Shown here piece after piece: positions 37,251-46,578 of a stretch of 64,000 bases of DNA. Made by a program: the position numbers and the translations under genes. The DNA is from Cyathus striatus (Eukaryota > Basidiomycota > Agaricomycetes > Agaricales > Nidulariaceae). Position 1 is the stretch's first letter. Each line of letters begins with the position of its first letter. The notes below the pieces were generated by a model. That model saw nothing but the letters and a program-made list of their open reading frames with translations, had not been told where the DNA came from and ran no database searches. The stretch is from assembly GCA_025738555.1 (NCBI GenBank), contig JAOVFP010000008.1, positions 3,286,001 to 3,350,000 of the forward strand, read 5' to 3'.

Positions 37251-37260
37251 AATGGGAGGA
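37251..37260 (+). other. Polypurine tract
   Basis: AATGGGAGGA followed by TAC lies just before the 3' LTR. This is the expected primer site for plus-strand DNA synthesis. Confidence 0.8.
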
Positions 37261-37263
37261 TAC

Positions 37264-37872
37264 TGTCATATCCGTGACAATCCCTGTACCATTGGAGTTA
37301 ACTCCAGGTTTACTCCGCTTTTAGTATGTTTCCTCCAGACTATGTATACTTGTTATATATTGAACTCTTCCTTACTAATGTTTACTTGTAACTGTTTACT
37401 TGTTCCTTCCCTTTAATATTACTACCTCGTTCTCCGGCCACGGCCATTTCTCCTATGACTATAATCTAGAGGCATACTACTAGTTTACCATGTTCTACAT
37501 TTCATGGAGTTTACTTAACCCTAGGATGCCACATACCCATAGGCATTACTCCGTACGCATTCGGACAAAGTAGTTTACTATATAAACTACTCCTGTAATG
37601 TAGATAGACTTCAGTTTCAAATCAACTATGTTTACACCCTTCCCCCACTTGGGCCTTGAGCCAACTCTGCTATTTTGCCACTTACTCCGCTTTGTTCTAA
37701 ATATGGAACTGGAAGTCCAAGGGGCGCAACACACAAGTTGAAGCCAATGTTCCACTACTCCTGTACTTGTTCATCATCTCCACACACCCTACTAACGTTG
37801 TACAAGTTACTCCGCTATTAGACTATCTACTCTGAGGTTCTTGTCCCTAGTGGAAAAGAACGGGATGTGACA
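37264..37872 (+). repeat. 3' LTR of the full-length element
   Basis: 609 bp, same ends as the 5' LTR. All 18 differences I counted are transitions, and about 14 lie in a CG, TG or CA context consistent with loss of an ancestral CG. Confidence 0.95.
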
Positions 37873-38151
37873 GTAATGTAGATAGACTTCAGTTTTGAAT
37901 TGACTATGTTTACATCCCTTCTCCCACTTGGGCCTTGAGTCAACTCTGCTATTTCATCACTTACTTCACTTTGTTCTAAATATGGAACTGGAAGTCCAAG
38001 GGGTGCAACACACAAGTTGAAGCCAATGTTCCACTACTCCCATACCTGTTCACTTCTGCCATGCACCCTACTAACATGTACTGGTTACTCTGCCACTTAT
38101 ATGATCTCCTCCATGGTTTTTATCCCTAGTGGAATAGAACAGGACATGACA
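37873..38151 (+). repeat. Older LTR (A), right part
   Basis: This continues the LTR interrupted at 30890 and ends CATGACA. It is followed by CAAGT (38152-38156), the complement of the ACTTG next to LTR B. It is CG-depleted like LTR B. Confidence 0.9.
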
Positions 38152-39169
38152 CAAGTCAATGCAATAGCCTAAAGTAATCATGTGTTCTTGGATAAATTTC
38201 TTGCAAGTCCAAGGAGCCTGGCAAGGCTGCTTGGACTGCTGGTGACTACAAATCATTTGAACAATGCCCCCAGCACTATATGAGGAGGTAGGAACAGTTG
38301 GATTGTTAAATCTAGGTCAACAAAAAGGGCATGCAAGAAGTTTTTCCTGGATAAAGCATCCACAACAATATTATGAATACCAGAAGTATGTGTTACACTT
38401 TCTCCATCTCAACCCTGCCAGACTATCCCTTTTTCATGTGACCCTTCTATTTATATCTTCCTACTTACTCATCCCACTCTATTTATAGTACTGATACATG
38501 TTTCATCTTCATCATCCCTTACCCCTGACCCCTTACCCCTTGCCGATTCCCACCACCCTGGTTTGTCATACTACTGGCACAGACTTTGCTTACTGATATG
38601 TTTCATCTATTTATGTACAAGTTTCATCTTTTCTTAGACCTCTGCCGAGTCATGGCAAGTCATGGACTTTATTTATAGTAGTATACCTTTCTGTGAACAG
38701 ACCATGCTTCTTTTGTATAAATAGCTCATGTATTCTGATCAAGCTTCTTCAGCTTGATCTTAGTTTAGCTATCATCCAATATAGCTGGCTACTCCCCTCT
38801 ATCACCTCTTTGAGAACACCTCAGACCCAGAACACTACTACTTCTATTTGCTTCTCAAGTGTTACTGTGAGAATGCCACCAAGTCCATTAGTGTACAACT
38901 CTACATTGTAACTGTTTAGACTTCGACTTCATCATACAACTTACAAGTGTAGTGACAAGTCACATGATTATTATATCACAAGATTAGACATCACATTATC
39001 TAGAAATCACAAGACCAGCTCAGATTGTAACAGTATGTAGAACACACATCTGGTATTGCTCTTTCAAAAGAATATCAACAGCTGATTTGAGGAGTGAATT
39101 GAGTTCTTTATTGAGTACCCAGGGGGAATTAAAAAGCACCACAGTGTTCTCACTGTTAGAGAATATGAT
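38152..39169 (-). pseudogene. DIRS/Ngaro-like element: RNase H end and recombinase N-terminus (inverted piece)
   Basis: If the solo LTR at 38391-39032 and one GTATG duplicate are skipped, the minus strand reads one frame from 39169. It gives IIFSNSENTVVLFNS, ELNSLLKSAVDILL, VLHTSGIHNIVVDALSR, the usual end of the RNase H domain in tyrosine-recombinase retroelements. After some stops comes Q-E-H-M-I-T-L-G-Y-C-I-D-L, the start of the recombinase. That frame continues without a gap in STSLNYSSALNSYLEFC at 39747, on the other strand and beyond LTR B. The element is therefore split and its left piece inverted. Assignment to DIRS/Ngaro rests on RNase H next to a tyrosine recombinase. Confidence 0.7.
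38391..39032 (+). repeat. Solo LTR of a second family, 642 bp
   Basis: The ends are TGTTACA and TGTAACA (inverted). Perfect 5-bp target duplications GTATG lie at 38386-38390 and 39033-39037. A TATAAATA box is at 38716-38723. Removing it restores the RNase H reading frame on the minus strand, an independent confirmation of the boundaries. I cannot say whether it is Copia or Ty3/gypsy. Confidence 0.88.
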
Positions 39170-39746
39170 TGTCATGTCCTGTTCTATTCCACTAGGGATA
39201 AGAACCATGGAGGAGATCATATAAGTGGCAGAGTAACCAGTACATGTTAGTAGGGTGCATGGTGGAAGTGAACAGGTATGGGAGTAGTGGAACATTGGCT
39301 TCAACTTGTGTGTTGCACCCCTTGGACTTCCAGTTCCATATTTAGAACAAAGTGAAGTAAGTGATGAAATAGCAGAGTTGACTCAAGGCCCAAGTGGGAG
39401 AAGGGGTGTAAACATAGTCAATTCAAAACTGAAGTCTATCTACATTACAAAAGTAGTTTATATAGTAAACTACTTTGTCCAAATGCATACAGAGTAATGC
39501 CCATAGGTATGTGGCATCCTAGGGGTAAGTAAACTCCATAATATGTAGACCATAGTAAACTAGTGATACACCTCTAGATTATAGACATAGGTAAAATGAC
39601 CAAGGCCAGAGAATGAGGTAAAAGAATAATAAAGGGAAGGTACAAGTAAACATTAGTAAGAAGAGTTCAATATATAATAAGTGTACAAAATCTGGAGTAA
39701 ACCTGGAGTTGACTCCAATGGTTTGGCAATTGTCATGGATATGACA
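39170..39746 (-). repeat. Older LTR (B), 577 bp, inverted relative to A
   Basis: On the minus strand it starts TGTCATATCCATGACAATTG, the same diagnostic start as LTR A, and shares A's internal deletion. I found no CG dinucleotide in it. Its right flank is ACTTG (39747-39751), the complement of CAAGT after LTR A. Its left flank is ATGAT, which matches neither. Confidence 0.9.
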
Positions 39747-40584
39747 ACTTGTCAACTTCTTTAAATTATTCTTCAGCCCTTAACTCTTACTTGGAATTTT
39801 GCCACATACATTACTGTTCTATTCACCCCACAGCTGATAATTTGACCAACTACCTTCTCTATATGTCTCACCATGTCACATCTTCAACTCTTATGACCTA
39901 TTTGTGGAGCATTGTCCACTCTCTTGAGCCCATCTATCCATCCATTCAGGACACTCAAAACTCAAAACCAATACAAGACACTCCACTTGGTTGTTGAAGA
40001 AGATTTTACTCTAAACCAAACCAAAAACCACTGCTACCTCTAGATTCTATTAACTGTGTCTTTGACATTCTTCTCACAAATCCAGATCATGACATGTTAT
40101 TATGCTTAACAGTTCTTCTTTCAGGTTTTTACTCTCTCATGCTCTCCAAGAGACCAGGAAATTCCCTACACATCTATCAGTCTCTTTTCCAACTCCTAGA
40201 GCTTATCAACCCTCCCTCCCAACCCATAAGGCAGGCTGCCATTTTGAAGGAGACATAATCATCATCCAATGCCTCTTCTCTGGAGCACCAGACCCTCTTC
40301 CAATTTTCCAGTCATACCTTTTGTCCAGGGATCAATGTTTTCCTTTTCACTGCTTATTGTGGCTAAAAGCTGATGGAACCCCTCCCACCAGAGATTTTTT
40401 CCTTGAATTTTTGCATCATTATATCAGTTCTGAGTTCTCAGGACATTCTCTACACTCAGGTGGTGCCACAGCACTGGCAGAACATGATATTCCTTTAGAA
40501 ACAATACAGCAGATTGACAGATGGACTTCAAGCATGTTCCAAATATATATTCATAAGCACACTACCCTAATTGCCTCCTTATGA
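39747..40584 (+). pseudogene. Tyrosine recombinase of a DIRS/Ngaro-like element, main part
   Basis: The frame from 39749 gives S-T-S-L-N-Y-S-S-A-L-N-S-Y-L-E-F-C and LTNYLLYMSHHV, the SAM-like N-terminal domain of basidiomycete tyrosine recombinases. A stop at about 39996 and frame changes follow. The catalytic end is readable at 40370-40584: G-H-S-L-H-S-G-G-A-T-A-L-A-E and QIDRWTSSMFQIYIHKH. The nucleophile Tyr (F-Q-I-Y) is present, but the Arg expected in H-x-x-R (HSLR) reads His, a G-to-A type change. It is inactive on both counts. The upstream part of the gene is at 38152-38256 on the other strand. Confidence 0.8.
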
Positions 40585-40910
40585 TTGCCACATGAGATCT
40601 CTTAACTTCTTTCTTCAGTTTTTACTCTCTCTCTTCCTTCTCTCACTTCCTAATTTCTAATACTGAGTAGCCCTTTTTCTTTCTCTCTACTTCTTACTCC
40701 TTCTATTTCTGTTTTTTCTGTCTTCATTGTATTCTGTTTTTCTCCCTCCATTTCTTACTTCATTTCATACTTACTCTGCTCTCTCTTGTGGCATCATATG
40801 TCTGTGCAAATATAACCATGTCTTTTGGCATGGTGTATGGTGTTCATCATAGACATGAGTGCCTCACCACCACTGCTCCTACCCTTTTTATCTGCAATCT
40901 TAGTCAATTG

Positions 40911-41366
40911 GTTGGCAGTAAATTACAGTACATTTGTTCTTGTTTACATTCTCAGCATTTCACCTTCTTGTGCAGCTTCATTAAGGTCTTTGTGGCCAAC
41001 TGTCACTACTTACATATTTTTACCCTTTGTTCTTAGTTATCATCTGTATGACATGCATGGCAATTATAATAAGTTCTGTCCACATAATAAATATGCTTGA
41101 TATTCCTCACAGGTTTTGCACTTGTAAATGTTTTACTGATCTTACTAAGTACTTGTCTTAAACTTAAGAATTTGAAAAATTTTAGTCCTCAGACTATCTT
41201 GCCCAATTGTGGTATTTATTGCCAGAAGGTCAGTTCCATAAGCTAATTTCACTACAAAGTTCCTTGTTAGCTAATGGTATATGTGAATCTACTTATTCTC
41301 AAGTTCTTTACTTGCTAGTGTGTAGTTAGTAGGCTTTGCCGGTGACAGCCAGCCTTATTTGTTATT
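40911..41366 (+). repeat. Duplicated AT-rich segment, copy 1
   Basis: It starts TTGGCAGTAAATTACA and ends CAGCCTTATTTGTTATT. Copy 2 begins at 41415 with the same phrase and ends at 43200 with the same end. It contains no CG until its last 30 bp. No gene is visible. Confidence 0.75.
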
Positions 41367-41441
41367 CCCACTAACTTTAGTTAGTAGAGTTATAGTGCTT
41401 GAGCTTGAAATTCTTTGGCAGTAAATTACAATATGTTTGTT

Positions 41442-42052
41442 TGTCACGTCCCATTCTATTCCACTAGGGACAAGAACCTCGGAGGAGATAGTCTAATAGC
41501 GGAGTAACTTGTACAACGTTAGTAGGGTGTGTGGAGATGATGAACAAGTACGGGAGTAGTGGAACATTGGCTTCAACTTGTGTGTTGCGCCCCTTGGACT
41601 TCCAGTTCCGTATTTAGAACAAAGCGGAGTAAGTGGCAAAACAGCGGAGTTGGCTCAAGGCCCAAGTAGGAGAAAGGGTGTAAACGTAGTTGATTTGAAA
41701 CTGAAGTCTATCTACATTACAGGAGTAGTTTATATAGTAAACTACTTTGTCCGAATGCATACGGAGTAATGCCCATGGGTATGTGGCATCCTAGGGTTAA
41801 GTAAACTCCATGAAATGTAGAACATGGTAAACTAGTTAGTACACCTCTAGATTATAGTCATAGGAGAAATGGCCGTGGCCGGAGAACGAGGTAGTAATAT
41901 TAAAGGGAAGGAACAAGTAAACAGTTACAAGTAAACATTAGTAAGGAAGAGTTCAATATATAACAAGTATACATAGTCCGGAGGAAACGTACTAAAAGCG
42001 GAGTAAACCTGGAGTTGACTCCAATGGTACAGGGATTGTCACGGATATGACA
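41442..42052 (-). repeat. Solo LTR, chromovirus family, 611 bp
   Basis: Same family as the full-length element, in reverse orientation, with TG...CA ends. Perfect 5-bp target duplications TTGTT lie at 41437-41441 and 42053-42057. It keeps many CG sites and is close to the young LTRs, so it is much younger than LTRs A and B. Confidence 0.93.
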
Positions 42053-42137
42053 TTGTTCTTGTTTACATTCTCAGCATTTCGCCTTCTCTCTTGTTCAGCT
42101 TTGTTAAGATCTGTGCAGTCAACTGTTGTTACTTATA

Positions 42138-43037
42138 CTGGAGACTTTCAATCACTTGTTCATGGCTTCTGGTGCATGATGTGAAAAATTGGTTTGACCA
42201 AGTGTTCAAACCCAGTGAAAAAGCCATCAAGGGAGAACAGGTGTGATCATATACTCAGCTAGTCTGCTCACATCAGATGGGGCAATATTTGCCAGAATAT
42301 AATGATTGTAGTCAGACTATAGTGAGGCCCAGCAAGGGATATATGAAGCTAATATATTTTTAAGCTCTTCTTAGCTTTCCCAAGAAATCATATCTGACAA
42401 AATATAGTGGCATCTGAATGTATTGTAGCCCAAATTAAATTAATTAATAGAAATCTAGGCTGGTATTGGGTTAGTGTAAACTATTGGATCACTTGTATTT
42501 CTAACAAGACAAATTTGGACAAGATTACAATATACTGCACTCATAGCAGCTGTGTTCAGATAGACCCTTGATGTATTTAATTTCAAGTATGATGGTTTCA
42601 GATATCACTATGAGACACTAGATGGTATTTCTGAGGAAAACTAAAATGGGCTGACAACAAAGTAAGTTTTCAGATATCCCTCACTGGGCCTCACTACAGC
42701 CCAACTATAATTGTTGTATTCTGGCAAATATTGCTCCATCTAATGTGAGAGGACTAGCTAAGTGATACAACCATGCTTGACTACATCTGACCACATTCAC
42801 TCTCATTGGATGGGTTTTTCACTGGGGTTCAAACCCTGAACTGATGTGTGACACCTGGTAATTCTGTTCATGCCCCTACAGCCACCTGGCATGGGTGGAA
42901 AAATTGGCTAACTAAGCACTGTATTTGTTTCAAATCTTATGTTCATAGCAGCCTGTGATGCATGACAAATGCACTCAAGTGTTCATTTCAAATGCCCTGC
43001 GTGACACATGACTGAACACTTGGTTGAAAGAGTCCAG
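42138..43037. mobile_element. TIR element (CTGGA family), outer
   Basis: The inverted ends read CTGGAGACTTTCAATCAC and CTGGACTCTTTCAACCAA, then TTGTTC / GTGTTC, then diverge. TA lies on both sides. The related element at 61812 has similar ends. Without its internal insert (42211-42826) it is only about 280 bp. No coding capacity. Confidence 0.7.
42211..42826. mobile_element. Nested MITE with long inverted repeats, 616 bp
   Basis: The ends start CCCAGTGAAAAA, and the arms remain similar for about 150 bp (for example GCAATATTTGCCAGAATA on both). A perfect 7-bp GTTCAAA flanks it (42204-42210 and 42827-42833). It sits inside the CTGGA-type element. Superfamily not assigned. Confidence 0.78.
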
Positions 43038-43200
43038 TATATATCCTTCTTAGTTATTGTCAGTGTGATGTGCATGGCAGTTATGATAAGTACTATAAAT
43101 TTCCTTGTTAGCTATAGTATATAGTATGAGTGAATCTACTTATTCTCATTGTGTATAGTTAGTGGGCTTTGCCAGTGATAGCCAGCCTTATTTGTTATTA

Positions 43201-44420
43201 TTAAATTTAGGAGATTTAGATCCATCCCCAAAGTACTGCAATATATTAAGGTAGAGGTGTTTTTAATCTTATTCTGTCACAGAATCTGTTCAGAGTGTGG
43301 ACTTCAATCAGTGATACCAGTCACCAGTGGCAGTAAGTAATCAATTAATCAAGATTCAAATATCCAAGTGTAAGTAAAGTGAAAGAATTCAACTTTGAGA
43401 GCACATGATACAGGGAAACAAAGTGAACACACCTGTGAAAGTCAGCTTTTCTGAAGTAGAGTTGTGTGAGAAAGAAGATGCAAGTCTCATGCACACCACT
43501 CTTGAAGAGTGCCAGCCATCTATGGAGCGGTTCACCTAAACACCACTACTTTTGTATAGCAGCCAATTTACTGTCTGAATGACTTTAATTTAAGCACCCT
43601 CAAGGTGTGCTGGCGCTATGCTTGTAACATGCAAATATTACTATATACATAGTACAGGTGAAGAGGTTTTTGCTGTTGCTCCTAATTCCTATATATGTAT
43701 GCATGTCATGGGTCAATATAAGAAGAACAGCTTGAGAAACTATCATATGCATGCAGCCAGTGAAAGCTGATAAAGCTACCACAAAATGGCATAAGCTTCC
43801 AACACTGAAAGCAACCAGTGGCAACAGCAACCAAAACTAATTCCATTAACATACCAAGTGGCACATTCAGCATGGCAAAGAGCTCACAAATCCAAATACA
43901 ATATAAATCATTCTGAGAATCAGAAAGAAGACCATCACTACTTTATTCAATTTGTTCCAACTTCTCTCTGTAAATAGCAAAGGTAATGATGTAATCACTT
44001 TGGAGAACCAAGTCGGGTTGAGCTTTGTATATTTGAGTCCTACAAGTAAATACAAATCAACTTAAAGGAAGGATAGCACAGGAATTTCAATCTCTGAAAT
44101 CAATTGTGATGATGAGTTCGGCGAGTTTGAGGGGAAGGAATTGGTGAAAAGCTTGGAGATTGGCGTTGGAATGGCCCATGCATTTGATATATTACATAAT
44201 ATAATTCCCTAATTAGGTATTCATTACATAAGGTGGCCAAAATCTTTCAAACAAAGAAAAATATCTCGCGTAGTTTTGACTTTCAGAAAAATCTGTCTTA
44301 CAGTTTTATTCATATCCCCAATACAAACATTTCTGTAAGACAAATAAAGAGTAGGTTAAAATATGAGTGAGCAATTTATCTTGTACAAAAGTAGCGGTGT
44401 TTAGGTGAACCACTCCATAG
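43201..44420. other. Right edge of the transposon nest, no recognisable gene
   Basis: AT-rich, with only short frames (43600..43830 and 43867..44055, minus) lacking motifs. A 10-bp perfect inverted repeat TGTCTTACAG / CTGTAAGACA spans 44294-44342. CG dinucleotides reappear from about 44110, marking the edge of the depleted zone. Confidence 0.45.
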
Positions 44421-44578
44421 ACGCCTGTCGACAACTTCGGAACACCGCTTAACCAAACGGCACCTGAAGTTTGCAGTGTTGCGCAAACCACGATGATCAC
44501 CATCAATCGCGCCTTTGTCTCCCCCTTGTGTCCTTCCTCTAGTCGACACCCTCTGTCGCATCCTCTGAGCCATTTAGA

Positions 44579-45366
44579 ATGGCTTTGTTTCCATATCGTC
44601 TGTCACCAGCGACAGTGCTCGCCATAGTGCCCGTTTTCTTCCTCCTTCGTCGACTCCTGAAATCGAATACGCCAATTCGACCATCCAAAGTCGCGAAGGA
44701 AACCGAGTGTGTCATCATTCTTGGTGCTTCAAGCGGTATAGGCGCTCCATAGCCCACTTGTATGCAGAGAGAGGCGCACATGTCTTCGTCGTGGGAAGGA
44801 GGGAGTCTCAAGTCAATGAGGTAGTCGATGAGTGCAAGCAACACTCAGGGCTGACCGGAGATACAAAGGGGAACAAGATTTTAGGGATTGCTGAGGACTT
44901 TGCAGACATTGATGACATGATCAAGTTACGAACGATGGTTGAGACAGGTGACCTCCGTTGTCTCAAGAGGTTGGGTTGTTGTAACTAACCATCACTTCAA
45001 TCTCTTCAGAGTGGAAAGGATTAGATACGCTCATTGTCTCAGCTGGTGTATCATCTCTACGACCTCTTATGGCTGTTGCCGGCGTGGATGATGATGGGCA
45101 CAATGGTGTCATCACACCTCAAGCCACACAAGAAGGGTTGCAAACCGCATCCAACGTCGCAGCAGCAGTACTACGAGGGAACTTCATTGGACCCCTCGTT
45201 TCCACCATATCACTCGTACGAATTGATTCCTTCTCTTCATACTATCCAGTTGACCATTTCCTCCTTCTCACAGTTGCCACTTTTAATGCTGTCCTCACGA
45301 GCCCCCTCAATGATGCTCATCTCCTCCGCCACTTCTCTAATACCCACCCCCGCCCGCTCCCTCTCT
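44579..45366 (+). pseudogene. SDR oxidoreductase copy 2, frameshifted and truncated
   Basis: The start MALFPYRLSPATVLAIVPV is identical to the intact copy 3. A one-base loss inside the cofactor loop (near 44742, just after the GASSGIG codons) breaks the frame. Exon 1 otherwise continues to the donor near 44949, and exon 2 is well preserved (44.99-45.22 kb). Exon 3 begins near 45280 but is cut at about 45361, before the catalytic Tyr-Lys pair, where sequence of another SDR exon 1 takes over. Confidence 0.82.
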
Positions 45367-45955
45367 TCGTGGTGGGAAGGAGGGAATCTCAAGTCAACAA
45401 AGTAGCTGACGAGTGCAAGCAGTGTGCAGGGTCAACCGATGATACGAGAAGGAACAAGATTATAGGGATTGCTGGAGACCTTGCGGATGTTGAGGGCTTT
45501 AAGTTGCGAATAGTGGTTGAGATAGGTGAGCCTTGTCCTCTTTAGATGTTGCTTTCTGTAGCTTAGTACTGCTACCTTCTATGACATTAGACCGGAAAGC
45601 ATTAGATATTCTCGCTTTCACAGTGCGGGTATCTTCTCTATGATTTCTTAGACAGTTACACGCGTGGATGATGATGGACACAGTCATGTCATCACGGCTA
45701 CAAACCGTCATCAGTGCTACACCAGAAGCGCTACGGGGGAGCTATATTGGCCCGCTTGTTTCAACCATATCCGAATTTCAAGTGCAATAGCACCTTCTCT
45801 TACCGCCAAGTTCATTGCTTTCTCTCCACAGATAACACTAGTTTCATAACCCTCCTGTCCCTCCTCGATACCTCTTCTTTCCTATTCCCCCCCCCACTCT
45901 CTGCCTCTTTGGCTCTACTAAATTGGCTCCTCTTGGCCTCTTCCAACTCTCTCCA
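45361..45955 (+). pseudogene. Second SDR fragment fused to copy 2
   Basis: From CTCTTCGTGGTGGGAAGG (45361) the sequence is exon 1 of a different SDR copy (F-V-V-G-R-R-E-S, DECKQCAGSTDDT), followed by a donor-like site (about 45528), eroded exon 2 and an eroded exon 3 ending near 45955. It resembles SDR copy 1 (23830-24930) more than copy 3. The junction lies in the short similarity between exon 3 and exon 1. Confidence 0.72.
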
Positions 45956-46100
45956 TTGATCACCCCATCATCGTTGAATATGGAACCGCGCGGGAATCTA
46001 CTATTAAAAACGCGCCATCAGGACCACTGTCTGACCCTTACATCTTTCCCAGTACCGTTGTTGACAACTCGTAGCTGGAGTACCAACAGAAATATTGAAG

Positions 46101-46394
46101 ACATCTATGCTAGCCATACTACATGATCCTACGATTGCTACTCGAGCATCTTACCCTTTCGATGATTCAGAAGGGTTTGAAGTTATTCTGAGTACGTCAG
46201 ATAACGCGTATTTGTGCACTCATCAAGTAATGCTTTTGGTAGTCGCCTCCTTTTACATGGGCACCCTCCCTCGAATGACGCGTCGGATCCAGTTGTTCGA
46301 GAACAGCAAGATACTCGGCCCGCTTTGGCCGTGTTGTTACCTGGTTATGGACCCTGCCATATCGGATATAACGCTTGTTGTTGATATTTCGTAA
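46101..46394 (+). pseudogene. BTB-domain N-terminal remnant, module 2
   Basis: The frame reads LAILHDPTIATRASYPFDDS, EGFEVILSTSDNAYLCTHQV, then MDPAISDITLVVDIS. These are three landmarks of the first BTB domain of the intact gene at 59067. It ends after the V-V-D helix, near the point where the module 1 remnant also ends. The remaining three quarters of the gene are absent. Confidence 0.75.
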
Positions 46395-46578
46395 CATTTT
46401 CAAGCCATTCGAACAATAAATACAGGAGGGACATGATCAGATCTATAGTACATAGGAAACTAGTAAGTATATGTGGAAAATGGCAATCATTATCACAATT
46501 GTTGAATTGTACATTCAACTCTGTTAAGCCTTGAACGACACGATCGATTCACTGCTTTGCCTGTTGGTTTGGGGTTAC

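Larger units (their letters stand above)
30891..37872 (+). mobile_element. Full-length Ty3/gypsy chromovirus, self-primed type, 6,982 bp
   Basis: Two 609-bp LTRs (TG...CA ends) bound gag and pol in the order protease, reverse transcriptase, RNase H, integrase, chromodomain. A 5-bp target duplication GTAAT flanks it (30886-30890 and 37873-37877). The target was an older LTR of the same family. By my count the two LTRs differ at 18 of 609 positions, all transitions. Gag and pol each carry in-frame TGA stops, so this copy is not autonomous now. The gene order, chromodomain and self-complementary primer site place it with the Tf1/sushi-like chromoviruses. Confidence 0.95.
41415..43200 (+). repeat. 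Duplicated AT-rich segment, copy 2, carrying insertions
   Basis: Homologous to 40911-41366 but interrupted by a solo LTR (41442-42052) and a TIR element (42138-43037). The uninterrupted copy 1 shows both empty sites. Copy 2 has also lost some internal sequence. Confidence 0.72.

Noticed and set aside
44294..44342. 10-bp perfect inverted repeat TGTCTTACAG / CTGTAAGACA as a mobile element or terminator
   Set aside because: Arms too short, no target duplication, and no adjacent gene end; probably chance in AT-rich sequence.
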